Below, one piece after another: positions 1 through 5,747 of a DNA stretch of 6,499 bases. Numbering within the stretch: position 1 is the stretch's first letter; each line of letters starts with the position of its first letter. The translations under genes and the position numbers were made by a program. The DNA is from Sulfurovum sp. (GTDB lineage: Bacteria; Campylobacterota; Campylobacteria; Campylobacterales; Sulfurovaceae): the NCBI GenBank assembly GCA_026983895.1, contig JALSTF010000249.1, forward strand, positions 1 through 6,499. Reading direction: 5' to 3'. The notes beneath the pieces are model-generated. The model was not told where the DNA came from. It saw only the letters and a list, made by a program, of their open reading frames with translations, and did no database searches.

Positions 1-85
1 GATGGCTGTGGCCGGTGCGCTGATCCCTGCTTTGCTTGCTGCGCGGGTGGATCCGGTGATACTCATCAACAGGGGGCAGTCATGA
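1..85 (+). CDS. ABC transporter permease, FtsX/MacB type (C-terminal end only)
   Basis: Only the last 27 complete codons are in the window; the gene starts upstream and ends at TGA 83-85. The readable tail contains a hydrophobic stretch followed by PALLAARVDPVILINRG. This matches the typical end of FtsX/MacB/LolC-family permeases, where the last transmembrane helix is followed by a P..rAAr.DPv..l motif. The stop overlaps the start of the next gene, an ABC ATPase, in an ATGA arrangement, which supports a permease-ATPase pair made from one message. Such permeases sit in the inner membrane and couple ATP hydrolysis to periplasmic movements, for example lipoprotein release, efflux or cell-division signalling. 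The substrate cannot be read from this fragment. The identification rests on a short motif plus context. Confidence 0.65.
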   Translation, partial: MAVAGALIPALLAARVDPVILINRGQS

Positions 86-693
86 TACAGGCCGAACACA
101 TTTCCCATCGCTACGGCAGCGAAAAGGTCCTAGACGATGTCAGCCTCGATATAGAGAAGGGACGTTTCACTGTCATCACAGGAGAGAGCGGAAGCGGCAA
201 ATCAACACTGCTTTCCATTCTCTCCACCCTTCTGGTACCCACCGAAGGAAGCCTGAGTTTTGATGGTCTGCAAAGTACCCGCATCAAAAAGATCGACAGG
301 TTCAGGAACGAATCGGTCGGGTTCGTTTTCCAGTTCCACTACCTCATTTCCCATCTGACGGTCTATGAGAATGTCGCGCTGGTCACGAAAGCACCGCGTG
401 AAAAGATCACCGCACTGCTGGAGTCTCTGGAGATCGGACCGCTCGCGGACAAGTATCCGGACGAGATCTCGGGAGGCCAGCGTCAGCGTGCGGCCATTGC
501 GAGGGCACTGATCAACAAGCCCCGCTATATTTTTGCCGACGAACCCACCGGCAATCTCGATTCGCGCAATTCGCAGGCGGTCTTTGACCTGCTTCGCGCC
601 CTGGACGCTACGGTGATCGTCGCGACGCACGACCACTCGAGGATCCTTCCGGGGGACCGTGTGATAGCATTGAAGGACGGCAGCATATGTTGA
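82..693 (+). CDS. ABC transporter ATP-binding protein, LolD/MacB-like
   Basis: This 203-residue nucleotide-binding subunit would power the permease encoded just upstream. All core motifs are visible: Walker A GESGSGKS at residues 34-41, Q-loop Gln84, signature ISGGQRQR at 129-136, Walker B YIFADE at 149-154 with catalytic Glu154, D-loop NLD at 158-160 and switch His183. The sequence around PTGNLD and the signature is typical of the LolD/MacB/FtsE group. It is short for that family, which usually has about 220-235 residues. The shortening lies between the Q-loop region and the signature (about residues 100-112) and at the C-terminus. The start ATG is preceded by a G-rich Shine-Dalgarno at 71-76 and overlaps the permease stop. 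The end overlaps the next gene by 7 bp. ATPase function is near certain; the transported substrate is unknown. Confidence 0.9.
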   Translation: MIQAEHISHRYGSEKVLDDVSLDIEKGRFTVITGESGSGKSTLLSILSTLLVPTEGSLSFDGLQSTRIKKIDRFRNESVGFVFQFHYLISHLTVYENVALVTKAPREKITALLESLEIGPLADKYPDEISGGQRQRAAIARALINKPRYIFADEPTGNLDSRNSQAVFDLLRALDATVIVATHDHSRILPGDRVIALKDGSIC

Positions 694-2264
694 AAGAACG
701 CCTGCTTCCGCATATCTGGTTCTCCTACGGTTTCCTGGTGCTTGCCGCTTCATTCGGCCTGCTCTACGCGATGCAGCTTCTGGGGCAGGGTACCGGGCTC
801 ATCCGTCCCGACCTCGCACGCTCTCTGCATATTTCGCTGATGCTTTACGGTTTCGTCCCGCTGATGATGACGCTGCTGCCTTTCGCACTTTTTGACAAAG
901 AGGGCGTGATGAATGAGGCGGCGTGGCAATGGCTGGAGAAATTTCTCTGGCTGTGGTATATTTTTCTCATTTTTCTCATTTTTTCACTGCTTGCAGGCGT
1001 GACGCGGGGGCTGCCGTTCTATGATTTTCCCTACGAGCTCAATGGACTGCTTGCCCTGGCAGGCTTGTTCTATATGGTTGCCATATTAAAAAGTATCAAA
1101 GCCTATACGGTCAAACCGCTCTGGGTGAAGGTGTCGCTTGTCCTGATCATCGTCAGCCCTTTTGCTCTGTTGCTTCTGATGAACCCGGACTACGGACAGG
1201 TGGAGAAGATGCTGCTGGGACCCCATGGTGACAATACCCTGGGAATGAGCTTCGCACTGGTCGCGGTCTATTACCTTGCCATCAAGCTTGCCTCGCCTCA
1301 GACAAGCTTTCATACCCGCTGGCATGCTTTGTGGATGGTTCCGCTGGGCTTCTACCTGCTGAGTGTGCTGTATCGTTCTTTCATCGGTTCGTTAAGCTAT
1401 AATGCCGAGTGGTTCCTGCAGTACCTCACACTGCTGTATCTGCCGCTGCTCTACCGCTGGTGGAAAGATGCGGGGCTCTCGTACCGGCGCAATCTGACGC
1501 TGTTCATTTCCATTTCCGCCTTTCTTTTTGCCGATGTCGAGGGGAACATCCTCTTCATCCCCCAGCTTCGTGCGCTTTTCCATCGCAATGACCTGGTGGT
1601 GGGGCATGCCCATATCGCTGTGGGCATCGGGCTTCTTTTCCTGGCACTCTCCGTCATCGAGCCTTTTGTCAGGATCTCGCACAGACGGGCACTGTACCTG
1701 ACGACGATGCTGGGACTGATGGCGCTGGTACTGAGTATCAGCGGATATGAGCAGGCAGGCTTCGCCCCTATGCATACAGAAACGATGTGGCAGCTGCGCG
1801 CCCTGTTCGGCCTGCTGTTCCTGCTGGGGCTGCTTGTTTGGAAAAAAATCTTTTCTGTGCTAACATATCGTCGTCTGATCGGCCAAAAAAGAGCGATCGA
1901 TCTCTACAATCTGGCAGGCTTCCTCTCCGACGGGGCAGGCGGCTTGCTGCTCGTCCTGTTCGGAAGTGCGCTCTACGGTTTCATCGGTGAAGCGTTCGCA
2001 CCGGGCTATCAGCAGATCGTTTTCGGTTTTGTACTGGGAGTCGGTCTGCTGCACCTGACAGCCTTTCTCAAACCGGAGTCCGGCTATGTGCTTGCGACAG
2101 GTACCGTGGTCCTGCGTACAGTGACCGCCGCGGGCTTTTTCGCGCTTTACAAAGCCGGTGTACTGGGATGGATCGCCGCTGCCATCGCCGCAGTCGATCT
2201 GGCTTTTGTGCTGGTGTATCTCATTTTTATAAAGGACAGTGATGAAAAAATGGCTTTTGATTAG
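687..2264 (+). CDS. Heme-copper oxidase subunit I-like membrane protein (cbb3/NorB-like, apparently lacking the CuB/FeB ligands)
   Basis: This 525-residue protein is very hydrophobic, with about 14 predicted membrane segments from residue 12 to 515, so it lies in the inner membrane. Two stretches recall subunit I of cbb3 oxidases and NO reductases. His48 in RSLHISLMLYGF sits where the low-spin heme ligand of helix II lies. NDLVVGHAHIAVG (301-313) carries the His307-x-His309 pair that ligates the two hemes in helix X. Between them, LGPHGDNTLG (177-186) followed by VAVYYLAIK resembles the cbb3 helix VI region. However, the later Gly-Pro-His-His motif of the copper site is replaced by YRSFIGSLSY (229-238), and no His-His pair occurs anywhere. 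It may therefore bind heme but not form a normal binuclear centre. The start at 687 has AAGGA at 673-677, 9 bp upstream, and overlaps the ATPase gene by 7 bp. The family link is from motifs by eye; function is unknown. Confidence 0.65.
   Translation: MLKERLLPHIWFSYGFLVLAASFGLLYAMQLLGQGTGLIRPDLARSLHISLMLYGFVPLMMTLLPFALFDKEGVMNEAAWQWLEKFLWLWYIFLIFLIFSLLAGVTRGLPFYDFPYELNGLLALAGLFYMVAILKSIKAYTVKPLWVKVSLVLIIVSPFALLLLMNPDYGQVEKMLLGPHGDNTLGMSFALVAVYYLAIKLASPQTSFHTRWHALWMVPLGFYLLSVLYRSFIGSLSYNAEWFLQYLTLLYLPLLYRWWKDAGLSYRRNLTLFISISAFLFADVEGNILFIPQLRALFHRNDLVVGHAHIAVGIGLLFLALSVIEPFVRISHRRALYLTTMLGLMALVLSISGYEQAGFAPMHTETMWQLRALFGLLFLLGLLVWKKIFSVLTYRRLIGQKRAIDLYNLAGFLSDGAGGLLLVLFGSALYGFIGEAFAPGYQQIVFGFVLGVGLLHLTAFLKPESGYVLATGTVVLRTVTAAGFFALYKAGVLGWIAAAIAAVDLAFVLVYLIFIKDSDEKMAFD
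2231..2236 (+). promoter_or_regulatory. Ribosome binding site deciding the start at 2242
   Basis: AAAGGA lies inside the end of the upstream oxidase-like gene. It is 5 bp before ATG 2242 but only 2 bp before the in-frame GTG at 2239. The spacing favours ATG 2242, which also gives a conventional signal peptide beginning MKKW. Confidence 0.6.
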
Positions 2265-2697
2265 CCTGTTGGGCTCAGCTATGCTCTTGGCAGGTGTCAA
2301 AGCAGGCGATCCTTTCCCCCGGATCACACTGCCGGATCAGTTTGGCAAATCCCTTTCCGTCAGCAGGGACGACCGTTTTGTGCTGATAGCATTTGAAAAG
2401 GATGTTGCCATCGGTATCGCCGATGACCTGAAAGCCAGGCCCAAAGGCTATCTGAAAAAACATCATATCAAGTATATCTCAGACATCAGCAGCATGCCTT
2501 CCTTCATTACTTCGATGTTCGCTTTGCCGAAAATGAAGCAGTATCCTTTTTCCGTCATGCTCATCAGGGACGGCAGTGGCAAAGGCTATGAAAGAGAAAA
2601 GGGGAAAGCGACACTCTACAGGCTCAAAGGCGGCAGGGTCACTGCGGTGGATTTCATAGCGCCCGGTGATCTCGGCAGGGCCACAGGAGCACCATGA
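2242..2697 (+). CDS. Exported small protein with thioredoxin/redoxin-like N-terminus, cysteine-free
   Basis: I do not recognise a named family. The 151-residue product starts with a signal peptide: Lys-Lys, a hydrophobic core at residues 4-18, then VKA with likely cleavage after Ala21. A periplasmic location is therefore expected. The mature N-terminus, GDPFPRITLPDQFGK (22-36), resembles the opening of AhpC/TSA-type or ResA-like redoxins. The rest, including SDISSMPSFITSMFALPKM and later FSVMLIRDGSG, could be the remaining strands and helices of a thioredoxin fold. There is no cysteine in the whole protein, so it cannot be a thiol oxidoreductase or peroxiredoxin. A binding or structural role is more likely. 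The gene overlaps the oxidase-like gene by 23 bp and the downstream hydrolase by ATGA, so it belongs to the same operon. An alternative GTG start at 2239 adds one residue. Coding status is firm; function is unknown. Confidence 0.8.
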   Translation: MKKWLLISLLGSAMLLAGVKAGDPFPRITLPDQFGKSLSVSRDDRFVLIAFEKDVAIGIADDLKARPKGYLKKHHIKYISDISSMPSFITSMFALPKMKQYPFSVMLIRDGSGKGYEREKGKATLYRLKGGRVTAVDFIAPGDLGRATGAP

Positions 2698-3620
2698 TAC
2701 GCTACAGCAAGGGAAGATTCAGCGGCAAGTTCGACAGCGCACGCGATCTCAGCGTGTGGAAAGTATTGCAGTGGAAACTGTTTCAGCGTCCTTCGCGCAA
2801 AACGAACATTGAACCGCTGCCTGTCGCGGACCGTTCCGATGCACTTGCGCAAAGCGAAGATTTCATCTGCTGGCTCTCCCATGCTTCGTTCCTCATCCAG
2901 CTTGGCGGCAGGCGCATACTCATCGACCCGGTCTTTGGCGACATTCCGTTCTACAAACGGCAGATCCCTGCACCCTATGACATATCGCAACTGGGGAAGA
3001 TCGACTATCTGCTCCTCTCCCATACCCATTATGACCATTTCGATGTCCCTTCGCTCAAAGCTGTGGCGCCGCTGCACCCCAAAGCGCTGCTGCCGCTTAA
3101 AATGGGAAAACTGCTGCAAAAGAAAACAGGCATAGCCCAAACGGCGGAATGCGACTGGTTCGAAAGTTTCGAAGAGGGGGGAGTGAAGATCACGCTGGTG
3201 CCGGCGAAGCACTGGGGGCGGCGCGGGATCTTCGACAAGAACAGGGTGCTGTGGGGCGGATATGTGCTGGAGTATGGCGGCAGAACCGTCTATTTTGCCG
3301 GAGATACGGCGTACGGAGAGCATTTCAAAACCATAGGTGAAAAATTCGATATCGACATCGCGCTGCTGCCCATCGGTGCCTATAAACCCGAGTTCATCAT
3401 GAAGCACAACCATCTCAACCCGCAGGAAGCCTTCGATGCCTTCAGTGCGCTGGGTGCCAGGCGGATGATCCCTATGCATTATGGCACCTTCAAACTGACG
3501 GACGAACCGCTGGATGAACCGTTGCAGTGGATGGAAACCATAGCGAAAAAGCATCCGGGGAAAGTGCTTTTCCTTAAACCCGGAGAAGTGTGGCGGTGGG
3601 ATCAGCCAGAGGTGTCTTAA
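2694..3620 (+). CDS. Metallo-beta-lactamase-fold hydrolase, NAPE-PLD-like
   Basis: This 308-residue protein has no signal peptide and is probably a cytoplasmic zinc hydrolase. Family landmarks appear in order: WLSHASFLIQLGG and ILIDPVFGD (60-83), the metal motif HTHYDH at 110-115 (His110, His112, Asp114, His115), His173 in AKHWGRRG, Asp204 in FAGDTAYG, HNHLNPQEA (238-246) and His262 in PMHYGTF. The full set of two-metal ligands is present, so it should be active. The WLGHAS-like start, DPVF and H.NP.EA motifs match the N-acyl-phosphatidylethanolamine phospholipase D-like/RomA group rather than beta-lactamases. Bacterial substrates of this group are mostly unknown. AGGAG at 2685-2689 precedes the ATG, which overlaps the previous stop. 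Its own stop overlaps the convergent exonuclease gene. A lipid-related role is suggested by family and by the membrane-oriented operon, but is inference. Confidence 0.9.
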   Translation: MIRYSKGRFSGKFDSARDLSVWKVLQWKLFQRPSRKTNIEPLPVADRSDALAQSEDFICWLSHASFLIQLGGRRILIDPVFGDIPFYKRQIPAPYDISQLGKIDYLLLSHTHYDHFDVPSLKAVAPLHPKALLPLKMGKLLQKKTGIAQTAECDWFESFEEGGVKITLVPAKHWGRRGIFDKNRVLWGGYVLEYGGRTVYFAGDTAYGEHFKTIGEKFDIDIALLPIGAYKPEFIMKHNHLNPQEAFDAFSALGARRMIPMHYGTFKLTDEPLDEPLQWMETIAKKHPGKVLFLKPGEVWRWDQPEVS

Positions 3621-4351
3621 AGATATTGGTCGAGTGTGAACTTCATGTCTTCATCGAGGTCGAGGTTGCTTCGCATCCATCGGATGTAGCCCAGATCCTC
3701 TCGGGCGATCTCTTCGATCTCCCTCTCTTTGTATTTTCCGAACTTGAACGTTTTCATGAGTACCGGGGTCTGGGTGAGTTCCGCCATCTTCTGCATGGGG
3801 TTGAGGCCGGGGAAGCGCTCCTGTGTCAGCGCGACCAGTTTCGAGAGGAGCAGTTTCATCACCAGCACATCGCCGATGGCATCGTGTGCCTTGATAGTAA
3901 TACCCAGTTTCTGAGCCTCCTGAGCTTCCGTTTTGTAAAGGCCCAGGGAGTAGCGCAGATACTGGAGACGGTGGTAGGGGCTGTCAGGCAGGAGGTGTTT
4001 GGCGACACGTACGGTATCGATGAGGGTGTAGCGGTTGACAAAACCTTCTTTCTCTAGCATGCCCAGGTCAAAAGAGATATTGTGGGCGATGAGATAGTTC
4101 TCTGCGTTGTTCAGCTCTTCGACTTTTTTGGAAAATGCCGTTTCAGAATAGGGCGGTTTGCCTTCGATGATATCAGGCGTGATGTTGTGTACCTCCATCG
4201 CTTCGATGCTGATGGGTACCTGCGTAGAGCAAAGCTCGTCGAATACTTCGATGTTCTCTTTGGAACGGACGATCATCGCGCCGACCTGAATGATACGGTC
4301 GGGCTCCTTGTTTCCTGTGGTCTCTGTGTCGAACAGTACGTATGCTGCCAT
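3617..4351 (-). CDS. DEDDh-type 3'-5' exonuclease with ExoX-like C-terminal motif
   Basis: The 244-residue protein is a cytoplasmic exonuclease of the DnaQ/RNase T superfamily, which removes nucleotides from 3' ends using two metal ions. The DEDDh residues are visible: Asp8 and Glu10 in LFDTETTG (6-13), Asp95 in AHNISFD (89-95), and His156 with Asp161 in HDAIGD (156-161). EVHNITPDIIEG (53-64) is the usual conserved loop. After the catalytic domain, a short C-terminal module, FGKYKEREIEEIAREDLGYIRWM (about 204-226), resembles the small domain found at the end of ExoX-like exonucleases. There is no polymerase or helicase domain, so it is a stand-alone enzyme, perhaps in repair or single-strand trimming. 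ATG 4351 has GAGGAA at 4357-4362 upstream on the minus strand. It is transcribed away from the Fe-S scaffold gene and converges on the hydrolase gene, sharing a TTAA stop region. Confidence 0.9.
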   Translation of the reverse strand: MAAYVLFDTETTGNKEPDRIIQVGAMIVRSKENIEVFDELCSTQVPISIEAMEVHNITPDIIEGKPPYSETAFSKKVEELNNAENYLIAHNISFDLGMLEKEGFVNRYTLIDTVRVAKHLLPDSPYHRLQYLRYSLGLYKTEAQEAQKLGITIKAHDAIGDVLVMKLLLSKLVALTQERFPGLNPMQKMAELTQTPVLMKTFKFGKYKEREIEEIAREDLGYIRWMRSNLDLDEDMKFTLDQYL

Positions 4352-4356
4352 GTGGG

Positions 4357-4362
4357 TTCCTC
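4357..4362 (-). promoter_or_regulatory. Ribosome binding site of the exonuclease gene
   Basis: On the minus strand this reads GAGGAA, 5 bp before the ATG at 4351-4349, and supports that start. Confidence 0.6.
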
Positions 4363-4377
4363 ATAGTTGGTTGATGA

Positions 4378-4406
4378 ATCTTATCCAAATTCACATAACA
4401 ATCCAA
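4378..4406 (-). promoter_or_regulatory. Possible weak promoter for the exonuclease gene
   Basis: On the minus strand, TTGGAT (4406-4401) and TAAGAT (4383-4378) are separated by 17 bp and lie 27 bp upstream of the exonuclease ATG. Both boxes are only partial matches to the sigma-70 consensus. The location in the sole intergenic gap, head-to-head with the scaffold gene, makes a promoter here necessary, but the exact boxes are uncertain. Confidence 0.3.
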
Positions 4407-4421
4407 ACTCTCAATCTCACA

Positions 4422-4430
4422 TGGTATAAT
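4422..4430 (+). promoter_or_regulatory. Extended -10 promoter upstream of the Fe-S scaffold gene
   Basis: TGGTATAAT is a perfect TATAAT hexamer at 4425-4430 with a TGn extension. It lies 28 bp before the scaffold ATG, in the AT-rich intergenic region 4352-4458. No -35 box is visible about 17 bp upstream, where the sequence is TCCAAA. An extended -10 without a -35 box is the usual look of housekeeping promoters in Campylobacterota. Transcription would start near 4437, leaving a leader of only about 20 nt, so no riboswitch or long regulated leader is possible. It would drive the scaffold, the ferritin-like gene and psd. Confidence 0.7.
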
Positions 4431-4444
4431 ATTCCCATTTTAAC

Positions 4445-4450
4445 AGAGGA
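4445..4450 (+). promoter_or_regulatory. Ribosome binding site of the Fe-S scaffold gene
   Basis: AGAGGA lies 8 bp before ATG 4459 and 5 bp before the in-frame GTG 4456. Both spacings are workable, so the site does not fully decide between them. ATG is preferred as the commoner start codon. Confidence 0.55.
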
Positions 4451-4458
4451 ATAGAGTG

Positions 4459-4914
4459 ATGACCGTTGATACGCAAGTGATAGAACATATGATGAACCCC
4501 AAGAACTATGGGAACGTGGCCGGTTCCAATGCTGAAGGCATGGGCAAAAATCCCCAGAACGGAGAAAAAGTGCTCGTTTATATGAGAGTGATGAACAACG
4601 AGGAGCAGCCCTATGTTGATGATATCAGTTTTCAGGCCATTGGCTGTACGACCACGATCGTAGCCGGTTCCATGCTGACAGAAGAGGCAAAGGGGCTGAA
4701 TCTGAATGGTATCTACAACCTGGTGGAGGCTACGCTGAAGCTTCTGGAAAAACTGCCCGATGAAGATGCCGCCTGCTCGGAAATGGTCGCATTGGCGATC
4801 AAAGCTGCAGCAGATACCTACATGAAACGCCAGGAAGATCCTGACTATCCTGTCATTACCTATCAGATAGCCAACAACTGCACACCAAAAGTAGAAGAGG
4901 AGAAGAATCTATGA
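4459..4914 (+). CDS. IscU/NifU-N-like iron-sulfur cluster scaffold protein lacking the first cysteine
   Basis: This 151-residue cytoplasmic protein is related to IscU and the NifU N-terminal domain, on which Fe-S clusters are built from desulfurase sulfur before transfer to target proteins. VIEHMMNPKNYGN (7-19) is the typical family opening. IGCTTTIVAGSML (61-73) holds Cys63, and DAACSEMVALAIKAA (103-117) holds Cys106 followed by the conserved helix. The first ligand motif, normally P.CGD, reads NPQNGEK (31-37): Asn34 replaces Cys and Glu36 replaces Asp. The protein is longer than IscU (about 128 residues) owing to a C-terminal extension containing Cys141 in ANNCTP, a possible substitute ligand. 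There is no LPPVK-like HscA motif and no C-terminal NifU thioredoxin-like domain. The gene follows its own promoter and overlaps the next gene by ATGA. The family is clear; whether it assembles clusters normally is open. A GTG start at 4456 would add one residue. Confidence 0.85.
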   Translation: MTVDTQVIEHMMNPKNYGNVAGSNAEGMGKNPQNGEKVLVYMRVMNNEEQPYVDDISFQAIGCTTTIVAGSMLTEEAKGLNLNGIYNLVEATLKLLEKLPDEDAACSEMVALAIKAAADTYMKRQEDPDYPVITYQIANNCTPKVEEEKNL

Positions 4915-5747
4915 CAACCGTACTGATCAAAACCCATGAAGCCTGGCTTGAGATGCTGATGGCAGGCTCTATGAGCCACACGCAAAACAGACAGACACTG
5001 CTGGACTTTTCCGATATCCTTTTCAGGCATTTTACCTGGATAGAGCATGAAATGATAGGTACCGGTGAAGCCTATACCTATGAGCGGGATAATATACCGG
5101 TAAAAGTGGACAGGCTGGATAGTATATTAAAAAATATTATTTTACGCCTCAACGAGTTGGACCTTCAGCTTTTCGGTTTGAAAGACAAAGCACTCTCTGA
5201 ACGTATTTCAAGTGATATTCACTACATGATCGAAGTATTGCACGGAATGAATGATGAAGTAGTGACCGCATTTGCCATGGAAAGGAAATTCCCGGGTATT
5301 TCCCTCACCCAGGAAGCGACCGATGCATTGACGATTTTCCTTTTTGAAGAGACGTATAAAGAGTATGAACTCATCATGATCTACAATTATCTCAAGGCAC
5401 ACAGCGACGATGCATTTTTGAACAGAATTTTCCAGATCCTTGTCGATGAAAGTTTTTTCCATTTAAAGCGTTTCTGTGATATGGCGGCCAAAATGGGTAT
5501 TTTGGCCGTACCGCGCGTGGTAATGAAAGAGCTCTACCAGATAGAGGATGTCACGCAGTTTCTCAAAGACGGCATCGATGAAGAGCTGGCTGCCAAAGAG
5601 GAGTGCAAAAGACTGTCCGAAGCCGTGGCGAAAGACAGTCCGGAGCTTGAAAAGTTCTTCGATTTCATTAACCATCAGGAGAATTACCATATTGCCTTGA
5701 TGAAAGATGCTTTGGCCTATTTTGCAAAGAAGGACAGCAATGGCTAA
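4911..5747 (+). CDS. Helical protein of unknown function, possibly ferritin-like diiron
   Basis: I do not recognise a named family. The 278-residue product has no signal peptide or membrane segment and is almost wholly alpha-helical by composition. Residues that could bind iron occur in the second half. Helix-like EETYKEYELIMIYNYL (146-161) has several Glu. VDESFFHLKRF (178-188) has Glu180 and His184, spaced as ExxxH. EELAAKEECK (224-233) is Glu-rich. NHQENYHIALM (254-264) has a canonical ExxH, Glu257 and His260. This order (Glu, Glu/His, Glu, ExxH) recalls the four-helix ferritin/rubrerythrin bundle, though the second motif is off by one residue. The N-terminal half has a similar helical look with WIEHEMIGTGEAYTYE (43-58). 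The start ATG 4911 has AGGAG at 4898-4902 and overlaps the scaffold stop by ATGA. The tight link to an Fe-S scaffold makes an iron role attractive but unproven. Some stretches are visibly more AT-rich than the left block. Confidence 0.75.
   Translation: MTTVLIKTHEAWLEMLMAGSMSHTQNRQTLLDFSDILFRHFTWIEHEMIGTGEAYTYERDNIPVKVDRLDSILKNIILRLNELDLQLFGLKDKALSERISSDIHYMIEVLHGMNDEVVTAFAMERKFPGISLTQEATDALTIFLFEETYKEYELIMIYNYLKAHSDDAFLNRIFQILVDESFFHLKRFCDMAAKMGILAVPRVVMKELYQIEDVTQFLKDGIDEELAAKEECKRLSEAVAKDSPELEKFFDFINHQENYHIALMKDALAYFAKKDSNG
5485..5508 (+). repeat. Perfect inverted repeat (hairpin) inside the ferritin-like gene
   Basis: CGGCCAAAA (5485-5493) and TTTTGGCCG (5500-5508) form a perfect 9-bp stem around the 6-nt loop TGGGTA. 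It lies within the coding region at residues about 192-200 and has no T-run after it, so it is not a standard terminator. It could affect mRNA stability or translation, or be chance. Confidence 0.5.

Noticed and set aside
959..990. T-rich short tandem repeat resembling a terminator T-tract or phase-variable tract
   Set aside because: It encodes the membrane segment IFLIFLIFS in frame; no homopolymer is long enough for slippage and no stem precedes it.
1392..1775. Minus-strand open frame opposite the oxidase-like gene
   Set aside because: Its translation is highly polar and Gln/Arg-rich, the usual product of reading hydrophobic membrane-protein codons backwards.
687..2264. Considered NnrS-family protein for the polytopic gene
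   Set aside because: NnrS has His-x-His-Glu-Met type motifs near the N-terminus. Here the HxH lies near residue 307 within a VVGHAH context typical of heme-copper oxidase helix X.
2616..3554. Long minus-strand open frame (312 codons) opposite the metallo-beta-lactamase-fold gene
   Set aside because: It lies antisense to a gene with a complete metal-ligand set, and its translation is rich in Arg/His/Gln with no recognisable motif. This is typical of a shadow frame.
3590..4057. Plus-strand open frame opposite the exonuclease gene
   Set aside because: It overlaps both the hydrolase end and the DEDDh exonuclease, has no family motif, and is explained by the codon pattern of the real gene.
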